A stretch of 64,000 nt of DNA from Candolleomyces eurysporus (lineage: Eukaryota > Basidiomycota > Agaricomycetes > Agaricales > Psathyrellaceae), in the NCBI GenBank assembly GCA_027579435.1, contig JANBPK010000725.1:186001-250000 (forward strand). The letters run 5' to 3'. The translations under genes and the position numbers were made by a program. A model generated the notes under the pieces. That model was given only the letters and a program-made list of their open reading frames with translations. It ran no database searches and was not told the DNA's origin. This document shows positions 15,624 to 27,423 of this stretch, piece by piece (position 1 is the stretch's first letter; every line of letters starts with the position of its first letter).

Positions 15624-17503
15624 GACCAGAGAAACGACAACCCCATCGGCAACACATCGTATTTCGGCATTCCCGCGCATCTGCGCCATCAAGGACACGT
15701 ATCTATATCTATTCATCAGAGACAGCCGTCAAGGACTTGGGCTTCTCTCTAACGAGGCTCAACGCTCTCAATCTACAAGGCACCGTCAATGGTCGCAACC
15801 CTTTTTTTGGTTCTAATCTCAAAGATCTACATCGTCTCTCTGCATAGAAGACCCCACTGGTAGTTTTCATTCCCTTATCCACTCGCGGAATATGGCCCAT
15901 TTGGCCAATAGATTCCAGGATATCGAGGACTGACAGACTCTTTGGATGTTTTCTCCCCCGAGGTTTCACTGCCCCATCCATGTCCTTCAATAAGTACATT
16001 AGGTTCTCTACCCTACATCTTTGCTTTCCTCTCGGTAGATTCACAGCCTGCTATCGTTGTTATTTATACCTACATCTACGTATACGCTTTCCTCCCTTGC
16101 ACTTCTACTTGTATCCCCCCNTTTTCCAACGCTATCCACCTCGCCCATTTCTCACGACTTTGTTCTCCTGTTGTACTCTGTTCTCCATCAGGACGGAACA
16201 TCACTGGTGTTCTCCTCCCTCCTCGATGCTTATATCCAGTCCTACACCCTTTCACGTCGTCCGTAGATTGAGTTAGGTTATATCCTCGTACATATCACCC
16301 ACCTCTGTGCACGGACCTGCAATGCACTCGACGCGTCTCCCTTCCACGTAATACATAAAGATTGCGAGCCTTCTCGAAAGTTCTGGTATGTTTTCGTGAC
16401 TTCTTCAATGGACTCTAAGGCGGCCTTGCAGTGAATTCGAACACAACGTGTCCCCGCCACCTGATCCATGGTCGACAGAACAAGTCTAGATGAGCGGGAG
16501 GCGAAGCTCGTTGACAGCTAAAATGCCAAGAAGGCAGGTTGAAATGTTCTTTTCTTCTGAAGATGGGATATAAATAGTTGTTCGCCGGTGAAGACGCGAC
16601 CGCTGGCGATCGGCGGACGATCTGCGCTTGGTCTGTGCGCGACAGGAGGGGTATTTAGGAGGATGGGTTTTAACTTTCCCCCCCNACGTCTTGGTCCAGG
16701 CTACCTTTCAGCCTTAAGCTTCGCCTTCGTGCCCACCCCCTCTTTGAGCGATCGTGTCGAGACCCATTGGGCATCACATCGTCGATCGATGGGGATACCG
16801 GACGGGTTGTGTCCGGTTGAGCATTCTGCGGTTCCCCGAATAGATATGTTTTGTTCCTGGGTGGGCTTCTAGTCGCCGTTTGGAGGCCCACAACTTGCCC
16901 AAAACCCAGACGACTGCGTCGACCCTCGACTCTCCAAAAAAAAAATTCAATAGTATTGGGCAACCACCCCGCACGTAAAATGTATCGAGTGGGTGGGGCA
17001 CAGCTTCATCGTTCGCCCCAATGACGACTCCGACGCTCTTGTGATCACCGATGTCATGGGCAGTGACGGCGAATGAGAGGCTTTGACGCTGTTCGACTGA
17101 CGTCACGCCACCATGGTGGCGGTATCCAACGGGGGGNCCTTGCCTGGGACCATGCATCAGGTCAACCCAAATTCCATTTAGTACGGCTGTGGACGTCTTG
17201 GGGTTCCCTTCGACGCCATTCTTTCCCTTCTCCCTCTCCCACTGTTCCGTTAGCCCGTATCCGTTCCCCGTGAACCAGGTTTGTTCCCCTATATTCTGTT
17301 GTCTTTGTCCTCGTGCACCCTTATTCTTGTTCGAGTGCTCCCTTTTACCTTTATTCCCTCGCGTGGCAGAACGACTGACAACGTCCTCCTCTTGAACTCT
17401 AGATACCGGTGCGGTGGATACGACACCAGTTCTTCACAGTGGGCAGCAACCTGTGAAAAGTCATACACCTCCTTACCCCTCGGAGGAGTGAGTGGGATTC
17501 GAA
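15624..17503. other. Intergenic region before the CSC1 gene
   Basis: No supported gene. A TATA-like box (TATAAATA, 16569-16576) sits about 930 bp before the CSC1 start, so it may belong to a long-leader transcript or to a missed small gene. N bases at 16121, 16685 and 17137 follow C- or G-runs. The stretch at about 17205-17400 is strongly pyrimidine-rich, as in fungal promoters and leaders. Confidence 0.4.
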
Positions 17504-20500
17504 ATGTACGCTTCCTTGTCGTCCCCAACTACCGCTGTCTTCATGCTCATACATGATAGGTCGAATATAGACGACGCAACGTCTGCGTCCACCAGCACCT
17601 TCGTCACAGCTTTGGTGTTCAATGCCATCGTATTCGGTGCTCAGATAGGCATATTCACCCTCCTCAGACCTCGGTTCAAAGCTATCTATGAGCCGAGAAC
17701 CTATGTTGGGATGTGTGTATCCGATTTACGTTCTTCGGCTTCCAACCCCCTAACTTGCTTCTTTTTCGGTTTTTGAAGCAATCATGTCAAGCCGCTAACA
17801 CCTAAGCCGAAATCTATCGCGGTTAATTCGAAGAATGCCCGGTCCTTTGGAAACAGCCTGTTGTGGCCTGTGGCCCTTATCAACGCTGATTTCAGGGAAA
17901 TCATCAAGTACAATGGCCTCGACGCGTACTTTTTCGTCAGATATCTGCGCATGATGCTCAAAATCTTCGTACCGATCTGGATCCTCAGCTGGGCTATCCT
18001 CCTTCCCATCACCACTGTCAACACTGGGGATCCCGTCGCAGTCGCGAAAGATGGCCTTGTGCAGTTCACTTTTGGCAATGTTTCCGTTGACGACCAGCCT
18101 CGCTATTGGGCACACCTCGTGTGTGTATGGGTTTTCACTCGTACGTATTCTTTTTTTTACTGTCGTATCTTATCGCCGTTAATTTGGCGCTATGCAGTTT
18201 ATATCCTCTATATCCTCCGCGGGGAGATGAGCCACTTCCTCATCACACGTCAACAACATTTGATCGAAAAGAAGCATTCCCAGAGTGTTCAAGCGAAGAC
18301 TATTCTTGTCACAGGCATACCCCCGCGATACCTCACCCAACGCGCTTTGTATGCCCTCTTCAATGAGCTTCCGGGAGGCGTCCACAAGATTTGGATCAAC
18401 AGGAACTTGAAGGAGTTGCCGGACATCTACGATAGGCGGATGGCTGCGTGCAACAAGCTGGAGAGTGCGGAGGTGACGCTCATGCGGACGGCGATCAAGT
18501 TGAAGCAAGCGGAAGCCAAGGCGGCGAAGAAGGGCAAGGTCACCAGCAAGGATTCTGAAGCCGATACCTCGTCGTTGGTGCCAAAGGAAAGCAGGCCCAC
18601 CCACAAGACCGGATTCCTAGGCCTATTTGGACCCAAGGTCGATACCATCGAGTGGTGCAGAGAAGAAATCGCTACTTGCAACAAGCTGTTGGACGAAGGG
18701 CGTGCGGAGATTGCTGCTTCAGAACAATTGACCGATGGCGAGTTCTCTCTTCTTAGCGATAACGATCTGCGAGGTGGAGCTGTGGACGAGAATGGGAACC
18801 CGATCTCGAAAAAGAGAGCCGACACTTGGAAGGACGTGGACGGTGATGGCGAAGCAGACGTCTTGAACGTGAAGGGGGGTCGTGGCCTCTGGCGTGAAGG
18901 ATGCCGTCGGTGGAGTCAAGGGTGCCGGGAGTAAAGTCGCCCACGGCGCCGTGGGTGGTGTCAAGGGGGTTGCGACCACCGTCAAGGGTGCCTTGCGCAA
19001 GGGTGCAGGTGGTGAAGACAAGTACCCAGCACTGAACAGTGCTTTCATCACCTTCAACAAGCAAATCGCTGCCCATCTCGCCGTGCAATCTCTTGCCCAC
19101 CACATGCCATATACTATGAGCAGCCGGTACATTGAAGTCGCACCGTCGGACGTCATCCATACCAACCTCAACCTTAATCCCTACGAGCAGAAAATTCGAC
19201 TGGCCGTTTCGTATGCTGCTACCGCCGGGTTGATCCTCCTCTGGGCGTTCCCCGTCGCATTCGTTGGTGTGGTGTCGAATATCCACACTGTGTGCGCCGA
19301 AGTATCGTTCTTGGCCTGGATCTGCGACTTGAACGAGGTGATCGTTGGTCTGATCAGTGGTATCTTGCCTCCAGTGCTGCTCGCGGTTTTGATGATGCTC
19401 CTTCCCATTGTATTGCGGTTGCTGGCGAGGTTTGAAGGCATTCCCAAGTACACTGGGCTCGAATTGAGCTTGATGACGAGGTTTTTCTTGTTCCAAGTTT
19501 TGGTAAGTGTCTTCATCGCATATGTTGCGCTCTCTCAGCTAATACACTTGTGTTTAGCACTCGTTCCTCATTGTGACGCTTGCTAGCGGTGTCATCGCCT
19601 CGTTACCAAAATTGCTCAATAATCCGACCTCGATCCCCTCGATTTTGGCCGAAAACCTGCCCAAATCGTCGACCTTCTTCCTGACATATATTGTCCTTCA
19701 GGGTCTCGCTGCAACTGCTGGTGGCTTCCTGCAGATTGTGCGTTTGATCGTGTACTACGTGAAGCTCGTCCTGTTGGGAAGCACGCCACGAAGCATCTAC
19801 GGTATCAAGTACAGTCCAGGGGATGTCGCTTGGGGTACACTCTTCCCCTCGATCACGCTCCTGACCGTGATCAGTAAGTCGTTCTATTAGGCTTTCTCTG
19901 AATGTCGATGCTCATCTCGTTCCGCGCAGGTTTGGCATACAGCATTATCTCTCCCATCATCAACGGTCTCGCTGTTCTGGCGTTCTTCCTGTTCTTCCAG
20001 CTTTACAAATACCTCTTCCTTTGGGTTCTGGAGCAAGACCAGCGCCGCGACACCGGAGGCCTCTTCTTCCCCAAAGCCATCCAACACGTCCTCGTCGGCC
20101 TCTACCTCCAACAAATTTGCCTGGCAGCCTTGTTCTTTTTGGCGCGCAATGCAGATGAAAAAGCGACCAGCGTACCGCAAGGTGCACTCATGGTGGTTTT
20201 GATCGTGGTCACCGCTGGGTTCCATGCCATTTTGAATAACAGCTACCGCCCGCTGATCGTCGCCCTCCCTCTGAGCTTGAAGGATCGTCTTGGTCGTGGG
20301 GTCAGCGTGGAGGAGACCAAGACGGATGTGGATGATGTGGACGAGACTCAGGCGAAGGACCGCCCCGAGCGCAAATCTGGCGAGATTGTTAGGAAGACGG
20401 TGAATACCCCTGCGGAACTGGAAGCGGGTATTCAGGAAGAGCGACGCGAGGGCGGTGCTGTTGCGATCGACCGTACTGGCAACACTTCGGAGGATGCGCA

Positions 20501-20843
20501 GAAGCGGGATAAGGCGATTGCGGACGAGAAGGAGGATTTGGAGCGGAATGAGGTGGAGGAATATGGGTTTGCGCACCCCGCGACTAGTCGGCCGCAGAGG
20601 ACTGTTTGGATCCCTCATTTCACGACCCAAGATCTTCCCGACCCGGAGGCCTCTGAGAAGGAGCAAGACAAGAAGGTGGACGAGGAGACGGCTGACTTTA
20701 TTGCGACGCTCAAGGGAATGAGTGTGAGAGAGGCTCAGGCGTGTAGGGAAGCTGGTGTCGATGCTCGTGAAGACGGCGCAAAGATGGATGGGAAAGGGAA
20801 GATTTTGGTTTCTGCTCCGCCCCCTGGTTATGCTGGGTTGTAA
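17504..20843 (+). CDS. CSC1/OSCA-type calcium-permeable osmosensitive channel (DUF221)
   Basis: Large polytopic membrane protein of the CSC1/TMEM63/OSCA family, which opens in response to membrane tension or osmotic shock. The N-terminal helix domain reads FVTALVFNAIVFGAQIGIF, then PLTPKPKSIAVNS after an intron. The cytosolic PHM7 domain includes QSVQAKTILVTGIPPRYLT and ELPGGVHKIWINRNLKELPD. The channel domain runs through RYIEVAPSDVIHTNLNLNPY, LASGVIASLPKLLNN and IKYSPGDVAWGTLFPSITLL. A charged tail ends ILVSAPPPGYAGL-stop. Introns fall near 18141, 19504 and 19875. The frame changes at a six-G run (18874-18879), likely an assembly error. Unusually, a repetitive Gly/Val/Lys segment is inserted right after it. 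The start may be 17504 or 17543. Confidence 0.93.
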
Positions 20844-21950
20844 TTTTAGGATCTCCCCTCGTTTTGACTTTATCCACATCTATTTTCACATCTGTTTTTG
20901 TATCTCTTTTCTCGTTTATCATGACCTCTGTTTCGCGCTTTCTTGCATGTAACTTGTTGATGAACTTTCTTTCTATACATTCGTAGTAATTCTTCACGAT
21001 ACTGATGACCCTGTTGAATTAGTTTCAACTGAATACCATTGATTTTGCTATCTGACTTGGAGTTGATGATCATCGGCTAGGGCCCAATCATACTTGGGGA
21101 ATATCATTGGTCTCGCTATCTGAGTTGGTGATTCTCGAGCTACTTATCACGAACTTTGGGCATAGAACTGACCATTCTCCTTCACTCCCGAGTCCGCTGC
21201 ATGTCCAAGCGCTCACGCTAATATCGTTACCGCCGGATTCCACTCGTTCTTAACGGCAGAGACAATGTGATAACGTGTGACGGTTACGGCGAACCCTAGC
21301 ACCCGCGAAACTCGAATATTCCTGAACGGGTAAGCAGATCGATAGGGAATTTGGATATCAATTGCCACCGGGGCTTCTCGCAGGAGGCTATCCCCTGTCG
21401 ACCCACGTTTGTGAGCACAGGGTCTGGCCTTCCCGGGCACGAGCTTGGAGCTGTCGAACAGCAGCCAGATAAAGGAGACAAATAAATCAGTGATCCGTGA
21501 ATGAATGGTGTGCAGGTCTGTTTGGGGACTGCCTATTGTTGGAAGGACGGTTCCGAGCGTTTTTCCCTTGGGCAGAATTGGCCGCTTTCAGGCTCTGCGG
21601 GTTTCACGATCATCGCAAAACTAAACAGTCGTCCTCGGGACGAGCGGGATGGGGTCAAAGGTTCCGGCGATCGGGGATGGGCGGACCGGGGGACCTCCGT
21701 GATTCGGGCTGGGGCGCCGAAGGAGGCATGGTCGCTCGTTCCTGACATCGTCCTTGCGCGAGATTCTGATTCGGAGAAATAGTAAAAACGCTGCCTCTTG
21801 GTTCGCAACGGCCACCATCTCCTCCTCGTCCTCGTCCTTGCCCGAAAATCTGCTGATAGTCTCCTANTCTNGTCCCCCCGTCGTTGACCACCGCGAGGAG
21901 CATCCACCGCGTCGTCGACCTTCGCGCTCGACGGTCCTCCATCGAGCCTC
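20844..21950. other. Spacer between the CSC1 and bHLH genes
   Basis: Contains the 3' region of the channel gene (AT-rich to about 21070) and the upstream region of the bHLH gene. N bases at 21867 and 21871 lie near a C-run. No gene is supported here. Confidence 0.5.
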
Positions 21951-24534
21951 ATGGACATACAGTCCCTCACCCAGCAACAGCAGAACGACTTGCTAGCCAC
22001 CCTGTTCTCCCCGGACGGCCAGCACCACGGGGAGGCCTATCAGTCCACAGCACGAAACCACTCAGCCGGGAGAATCCCATCCCCAGCATCATCCTCGTCC
22101 TCAGGCCTACACGATGGGCACGGGGGAAACTCTATGATGGACTCATCCAGCCGCCGAAGTTCCAAGCACGTCAACCAGAATACCCCCGGGGNCAATAACG
22201 CGATGTTTACCCCCTCATCGCCCACCCAGCCCCAAGAGCCCCAATTCTCAGCTCACCATGCAGCTTCTCGGCAGCCTCATGCAAGGACTCGATAGCAATT
22301 ACCACTCAATATCAAACCCCGCTTTCGGTGCAACGAGTGAGGGAGTGCCCCAAGGCAATATCGGCAGCTACGGCGCTCCATCATTCGGGAACCCCCTCAA
22401 CTTGGGATCCATGGCTGGGAACGCCAGTGGAGGCCTCAACATGCCCAGAAACGACCCTTCCTATAGCAATCAAGTCCCCAATAGCCACCCTCCTCAGACA
22501 GCCGCACTGCTCGAGCAGCAGATCAAACTCCAACAGCTTCAGCAGTTACAGCAGTTGCAGAACCAGATATTCCAGCAACAGGTATGTTGGTCCGATAGGA
22601 CATATTCGTCCTGCTTCTTTGTCCAGGCCTACACGTGCTCATCACTTCCTTCCAGATTGCTCTAATTAGTGGGCAGTCACCCGTTCAACATCCTAACCCT
22701 TCCTCCTCCGACTTCAATCAAGGCCAGCAAAACTGCGCACCCAATAATACCACATCCCCTTCTTTTACGGCACTTCCTACGCCTGGTATGCGATTCTCTT
22801 GTCCCTTCCTCTTTCAGAGTCAATTGACGATTACTTGAAAGGACCTTCGAATGAGCTCAGACCACGGCAACCACCGCTCGACTTCGACAACTTCCCACAA
22901 CCCCTACCATCTCCGATGTCATCCCATTCACACCATGGCATGCCATTCCCTGACGAATTTATCCAGAGAGGTACCAATTCGGCACCAGAGCATATCGCGT
23001 TCCATATCAGAACCGGTCCGACCCCCAGTCCTCAGCCAGCTGGGAGTTCTCGTCCAGATGTCGACCTCGATATATCGCCCTTGACAAGCCCGTGGTTAGG
23101 AGCTGTCTACGGAAATGTTCCCCAGCCAACAGATCCCGAAAAATCTCATGATTCGTCCGTTCGACATCCAGAACAGCGCTTGATGGGCAACAAGCGGGGT
23201 CCTCCTGTGAACGGAGACGAGGTGTCCATTGCCCGGAAGAAACACAGTACGGGTCTCGCGCCATTCCCCGAGCCTGGAGGGATGCAGTCGACGAACGCGT
23301 CTGGCTCGGGTCGAAGAACTTTTCATCACAGAGGCTCGAAATCGACCACTTCAACGCCGTTGCTCAGGGGATCACGATCAAGAAGTAAGAGTAGCGCAGG
23401 GAACGCGTTTGCAACGAGTCCGTTAACTTTTGCTCCGGGTGGGGGGNCACAACCCGGATGCAAGTGGTATATCCCTTGGCGGAAGTAACGTCAACAGCTC
23501 AAATTCCTTGCCGACTGTTCCGGGAGATACACCTTCACCTGTCGACCTTTCCATGCCTCCCCCACCCGCCCCTCCCGCCGCTTCGCAAGATCCTTCCCGG
23601 CCGTCCAGTGGCACCTCTTTGAACCAAGACGAGCAATTTTCCGGTCCCCAATTGACTCCACTCACGCCCGGTGTGGTGATGAAGCTATCCTTCAACTCTG
23701 GGAACACGACACCTACTGTCCAGGGTCCGACCACTCGCAACAGCAGGTCGAAATCGAAAAGCGACACGCCGGGTAAATCCTCCAAGAGTTCCAATTCGGG
23801 TTCTAACTTGAAGCCTATTCTTCCCGGTGAGTCCGATCGTGCAAATATCCATATTCTCACTTGCCTTACCCTTACCTTGCCTCGCCTTTACAGCTGGTGG
23901 GTCTTCGCCATCGCCTGCGGGCCCATCCGAGTCTTCCGGTCCACCCAAGAAGGTTTCGCACAAGGACGCAGAACAAAAACGTCGGGATTCTCAAAAGACG
24001 GCGTATGACGATTTGAGGCGGCTTCTCCCGCCTATCACGTTCGAAGACGATCAAGAGGAGCAGGGTACGGCGTCGAAGAAGAAGGACGAAGTTATACCTG
24101 TCCGCGGACCCTTGCCGCCGGGCGCTTTGCCACCCCGAGGACCTCCCAAGGCTGGCGGGGAAGGACCTAATAAAGGTGTCAGCAAGTTGCAGCTGCTGAT
24201 CTGCGGAAACCAGTATATCAGGACGCTGAAGGGACGGGTTGAGAGGAGGGACGGGGAGATTGCCAAGTTGAGAAGGGAAGTGGGGAGGTTGAGGAGGAAG
24301 ACTGCAACTTTGGAGGGGAGGTTGGAGAATATGACGATTTCGGGTGTTGATGATCAGGAGGGCCGTAATGGGATGGAGGTGGATTACTTTGCGGAAATAG
24401 AAGAGGAGGAAGAGGAAGAGGATATCGACTTGGAGCGGGACTTGGACGCCATTGAAGGTATGGGTGTTCATATTGGGCTTGCTGGTGAATATGAGGACGA
24501 GGGGGAGGAAGGCGAGCAGGGTGCTGGATCCTAA
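21951..24534 (+). CDS. bHLH transcription factor
   Basis: Transcription factor with a C-terminal basic helix-loop-helix domain. The long low-complexity N-terminal half is rich in Ser, Pro, Gln and Asn (MDIQSLTQQQQNDLL; a glutamine-rich stretch LQQLQQLQQLQNQIFQQQ near 22540). The basic region and helix 1 read KKVSHKDAEQKRRDSQKTAY and DDLRRLLPPI (about 23945-24033). Helix 2 reads SKLQLLICGNQYIRTLKGRV and runs into a leucine-zipper-like coil (IAKLRREVGRLRRKTATLEG). The His/Glu/Arg-type contacts in the basic region (H, E, RR) suggest E-box binding. The loop is unusually long. An acidic tail ends EGEQGAGS-stop. The frame shifts near N 22192 and N 23447, both after runs; a further frame change between 22200 and 22260 is unexplained. 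Introns lie near 22580, 22785 and 23825. Confidence 0.85.
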
Positions 24535-25010
24535 CACTGACGACAGACCGCGGGCATCACTCGTCGTCTTTCTGGTTCAGGCCCCTTTTCAAGATATCTA
24601 TCTCCGTTTCCTACAACATACACAGTCGCCGGATATATATACTCACTTCATTCAGACTATTTTATTATGTATTTCAAAGTCTTTTACAATCCCATGATTC
24701 CCAACGCAAAACCTATCAATGTATTTATATACCACACTGGGTCTCTTTTCGTAGAAACTACTTTTCTATCAGTTGAGTAGAGGACGTGTTTTTTNGTCGG
24801 TGTAGCACATGCTGTATTGGTTTTTTGGATAACAATAGAATCAGGCACGACATGATGCATACCTTGAATGGCAGATAGCGCGGGTATGTAGTCTTCTTTT
24901 GTTGTGATCTGAGGCGCGCACACACGCTCCCGAGCTTCCTTTCTTTCTACCACCATCCCCACCACACACCGGGTTACACGTAGCAGCGCGTAGGCTGTAA
25001 GCTCAAAGCC
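24535..25010. other. Spacer between the bHLH and four-helix protein genes
   Basis: AT-rich 3' region of the bHLH gene and upstream region of the next gene. One N at 24795 follows a T-run. No gene seen. Confidence 0.5.
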
Positions 25011-25779
25011 ATGTCGACGACCATCTCAGTGAACAGTCCTCTGTAAGTTCTCTTCTGCACTTCAATTTGGGTGGTGACTGACCGAGTGACGACATAAACC
25101 GGAACCAGGTCTGTTGTCTTCCTGCTTCATATTGCCTTGGAGATTCCAGTCGCCATACAGGGCCTGTTCTTCCCTACGAGCCTCCCCTTCCTGGGACTGA
25201 ACAACACGACGATTGTTCTTCTGAAGGCAAGTCGAACGAACCCTTGACGGTTTGCTGGAACGGGCGACTGACCGACGGAGCTTGAACACGCTCAGCTTTA
25301 CTCCGCTTTTATCGTTGCTAGTTGTCTGATTTGTCTCCTATGCTTCAGTTTACCTGGTGCGTCTGTTGTGCTACATCCCCCTCGTCGACGTTGTATACTG
25401 ACCTGGGTTTGTCGTTCCGTTTCAGAGTTCTTGCCCGGGAAGAGGGCTCTGGCGATGGGGCTTTGCATCTACCACACTGTTTGCTCGACTATTCTGTACC
25501 AGGCGCCACGGTTCATTCCCCTTTCCCTTGGACCTCTAGCTGAATCGTAAGAACAATCTTTCTTCGCGCTGCCAATTACGCACTAACGATTCTTCTTCCT
25601 TCTCCTCCAACGTTTTNCGACGCGTTTTTTTCGTTGAATGTTGTTTATTCAGTTTCAAAGTCACACCAGAGGCTGTGTGGGGTACTCTGCACGGTATCGT
25701 GGGGTTGGGAATGGTGGTTTGGTGGCAAGGAACGGTGCATCTCGTGCCCTTGATGCGAGGGATGATCAAACAGCAGTAG
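25011..25779 (+). CDS. Small four-helix membrane protein, unknown function
   Basis: Five exons join cleanly into a protein of about 150 residues: MSTTISVNSPL, then SVVFLLHIALEIPVAIQGLF, then LYSAFIVASCLICLLCFSLP, then ALAMGLCIYHTVCSTILYQA, then VWGTLHGIVGLGMVVWWQGT ending MRGMIKQQ-stop. It has four hydrophobic segments and short polar ends, so it is an integral membrane protein. Two introns have normal GT donors near 25043 and 25551; the one at 25227-25295 uses a GC donor (AAG/GCAAGT), the only choice that keeps the frame open. An N at 25617 lies inside an intron. I do not recognise the family. Confidence 0.75.
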
Positions 25780-27423
25780 TCGGATTTGAAGGGGATGATG
25801 ACTCGCAGGTCATCGTAATACTTGTGGTGAGTGAACACGCTTACTTGAGCCTCCTCGAGGAAGTCAAGGTTGATGAATGTTTTCGGCAGGATTGCTGTAT
25901 TTATCAGATACCATCTCAATTTGTTGTATAGTCTCGGCGACCGAGGCCACTTGTTGTATTGCTACCGTCGGGCAAAGAATACGATACACCAACGTGCTTG
26001 AATCAGGGGCGATGCTTGTGCTAGCGTCGGTTTTCAGCGGATGGCCGACGGTAAGGGCCCGGCTATTAATTTCATAATTTGTGTGTTTGGCTCCTTGACA
26101 TATAACAGATGGCCGGTCCTTTTGCAGGGACAACGTTGATGATAAGCTTCCCTTCTTCGTGATGTTCTGAGAGGCTCACCATGTGAACGTTGTCCTCTTC
26201 ACATAGGTTCTTTTGCTTGCAAATGTCAGGGGTGGGTCGTCATATTGCAAAATGCGGGGTCAATGCCGCTTGGATTCAACCGAAGTTTAACCCGGGTCGC
26301 TGGCTCGCTGGGTCCAAAGAACTCTCCAAATTCGATTGGAAGATTCGTAAATTCATACATTCGCGGAATGTCACCTCAGATTGAGAAAATGAGGGTATGC
26401 TTCTGCCGTTATTCACTGCCCTTCACCCTGAGCTGCAGCAAATGAAATGATTGGATTCCGGATCGTGTCCGGGCGCAACACCACAAGCGGAGTTGAACGG
26501 TTTGAAGCGCGACGTCGGCTCGAAAGTTGACAAGGGAATGTGCCTATTGGAGGCTCACCACGGCATAGGATGCAGATGTGACTACTCACCGCTATCTTCC
26601 CTCTCGATTCGGGGTGATATGGGGGATAGTAACATCACGGAAGGATCATGGTTATCTACGCACTGGTCAACATGGAATAAAGTGTTCAGCACCCTAATTA
26701 TTTTCACGGAATTCAATGAAAAGTGGTGTATCAGCTGCCAAAGGGAACCAATGGAATCGAAACACGCTTGGAAAAGGCATTCGGTTGGCCACTCTTTCCG
26801 CTCAATGCTATGCGTCGAGTCATTTGTGGGGTACAGCACCACGGATCGACGCGCCGTAGCGTTGAGTCGGAGTCTTTTTGAGCGGGTCGGAGCTTTAATC
26901 CGACTGGCGCCACCTCCGACCTGCAAGGCGTCTCCGCTTTTTTGCTTTTGCGATTGATCTTCCTTTCTCTATGCAGACACGTTAGAGCCACGACATTCTA
27001 TTCGATATTAACGGAGTCGCCTGGATTATCTCTCGACCATTGATAGTTTAGACTACAATCGTCGCCTAAAAACACTCAGGTGAGTCGCGCGTAACTTGTG
27101 TTTCCCAAAGCTTGATACTGACTGGGGTTTTGCTTGATTTGACCGCGAACTACGTGCCGTAGGGATTCCAGACTGGGAAAAGAACACATCTTACCCTGGT
27201 TACCCTGTTTACGGCTTCCCTTTGCCACTCTAACGGACGACTTTTGGGGAGCTACACGTACTTTCAGGTCCATCTGACCACCTCACCGGAAAAACCTCGG
27301 AAAAACTGTAAAGCGAGTCTGCTTGCCCAAGCTTGCCCTACTACATATTAGGCAGCAGCGGTTATAGTATAAAATACAGAAACCCCCACTAGAAGCCTTT
27401 CTGTCCTTTCCTCTCCATATTCC
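25780..27423. other. Intergenic region, 1.6 kb
   Basis: No open stretch here looks coding in composition or matches a family. The right end holds the MFS promoter, with a TATA box at 27368-27375 (TATAAAAT), about 50 bp before the ATG. Confidence 0.5.
27368..27375 (+). promoter_or_regulatory. TATA box of the MFS transporter gene
   Basis: TATAAAAT 49 bp before the ATG at 27424. The spacing fits a short leader. Confidence 0.55.

Noticed and set aside
19887..20879. 330-codon open frame antisense to the channel gene
   Set aside because: It covers the conserved helices and charged tail of the CSC1-type protein on the other strand; codon bias of the real gene keeps the reverse frame open.
23872..24537. 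221-codon minus-strand frame over the bHLH domain
   Set aside because: Antisense shadow of the basic region and acidic tail.
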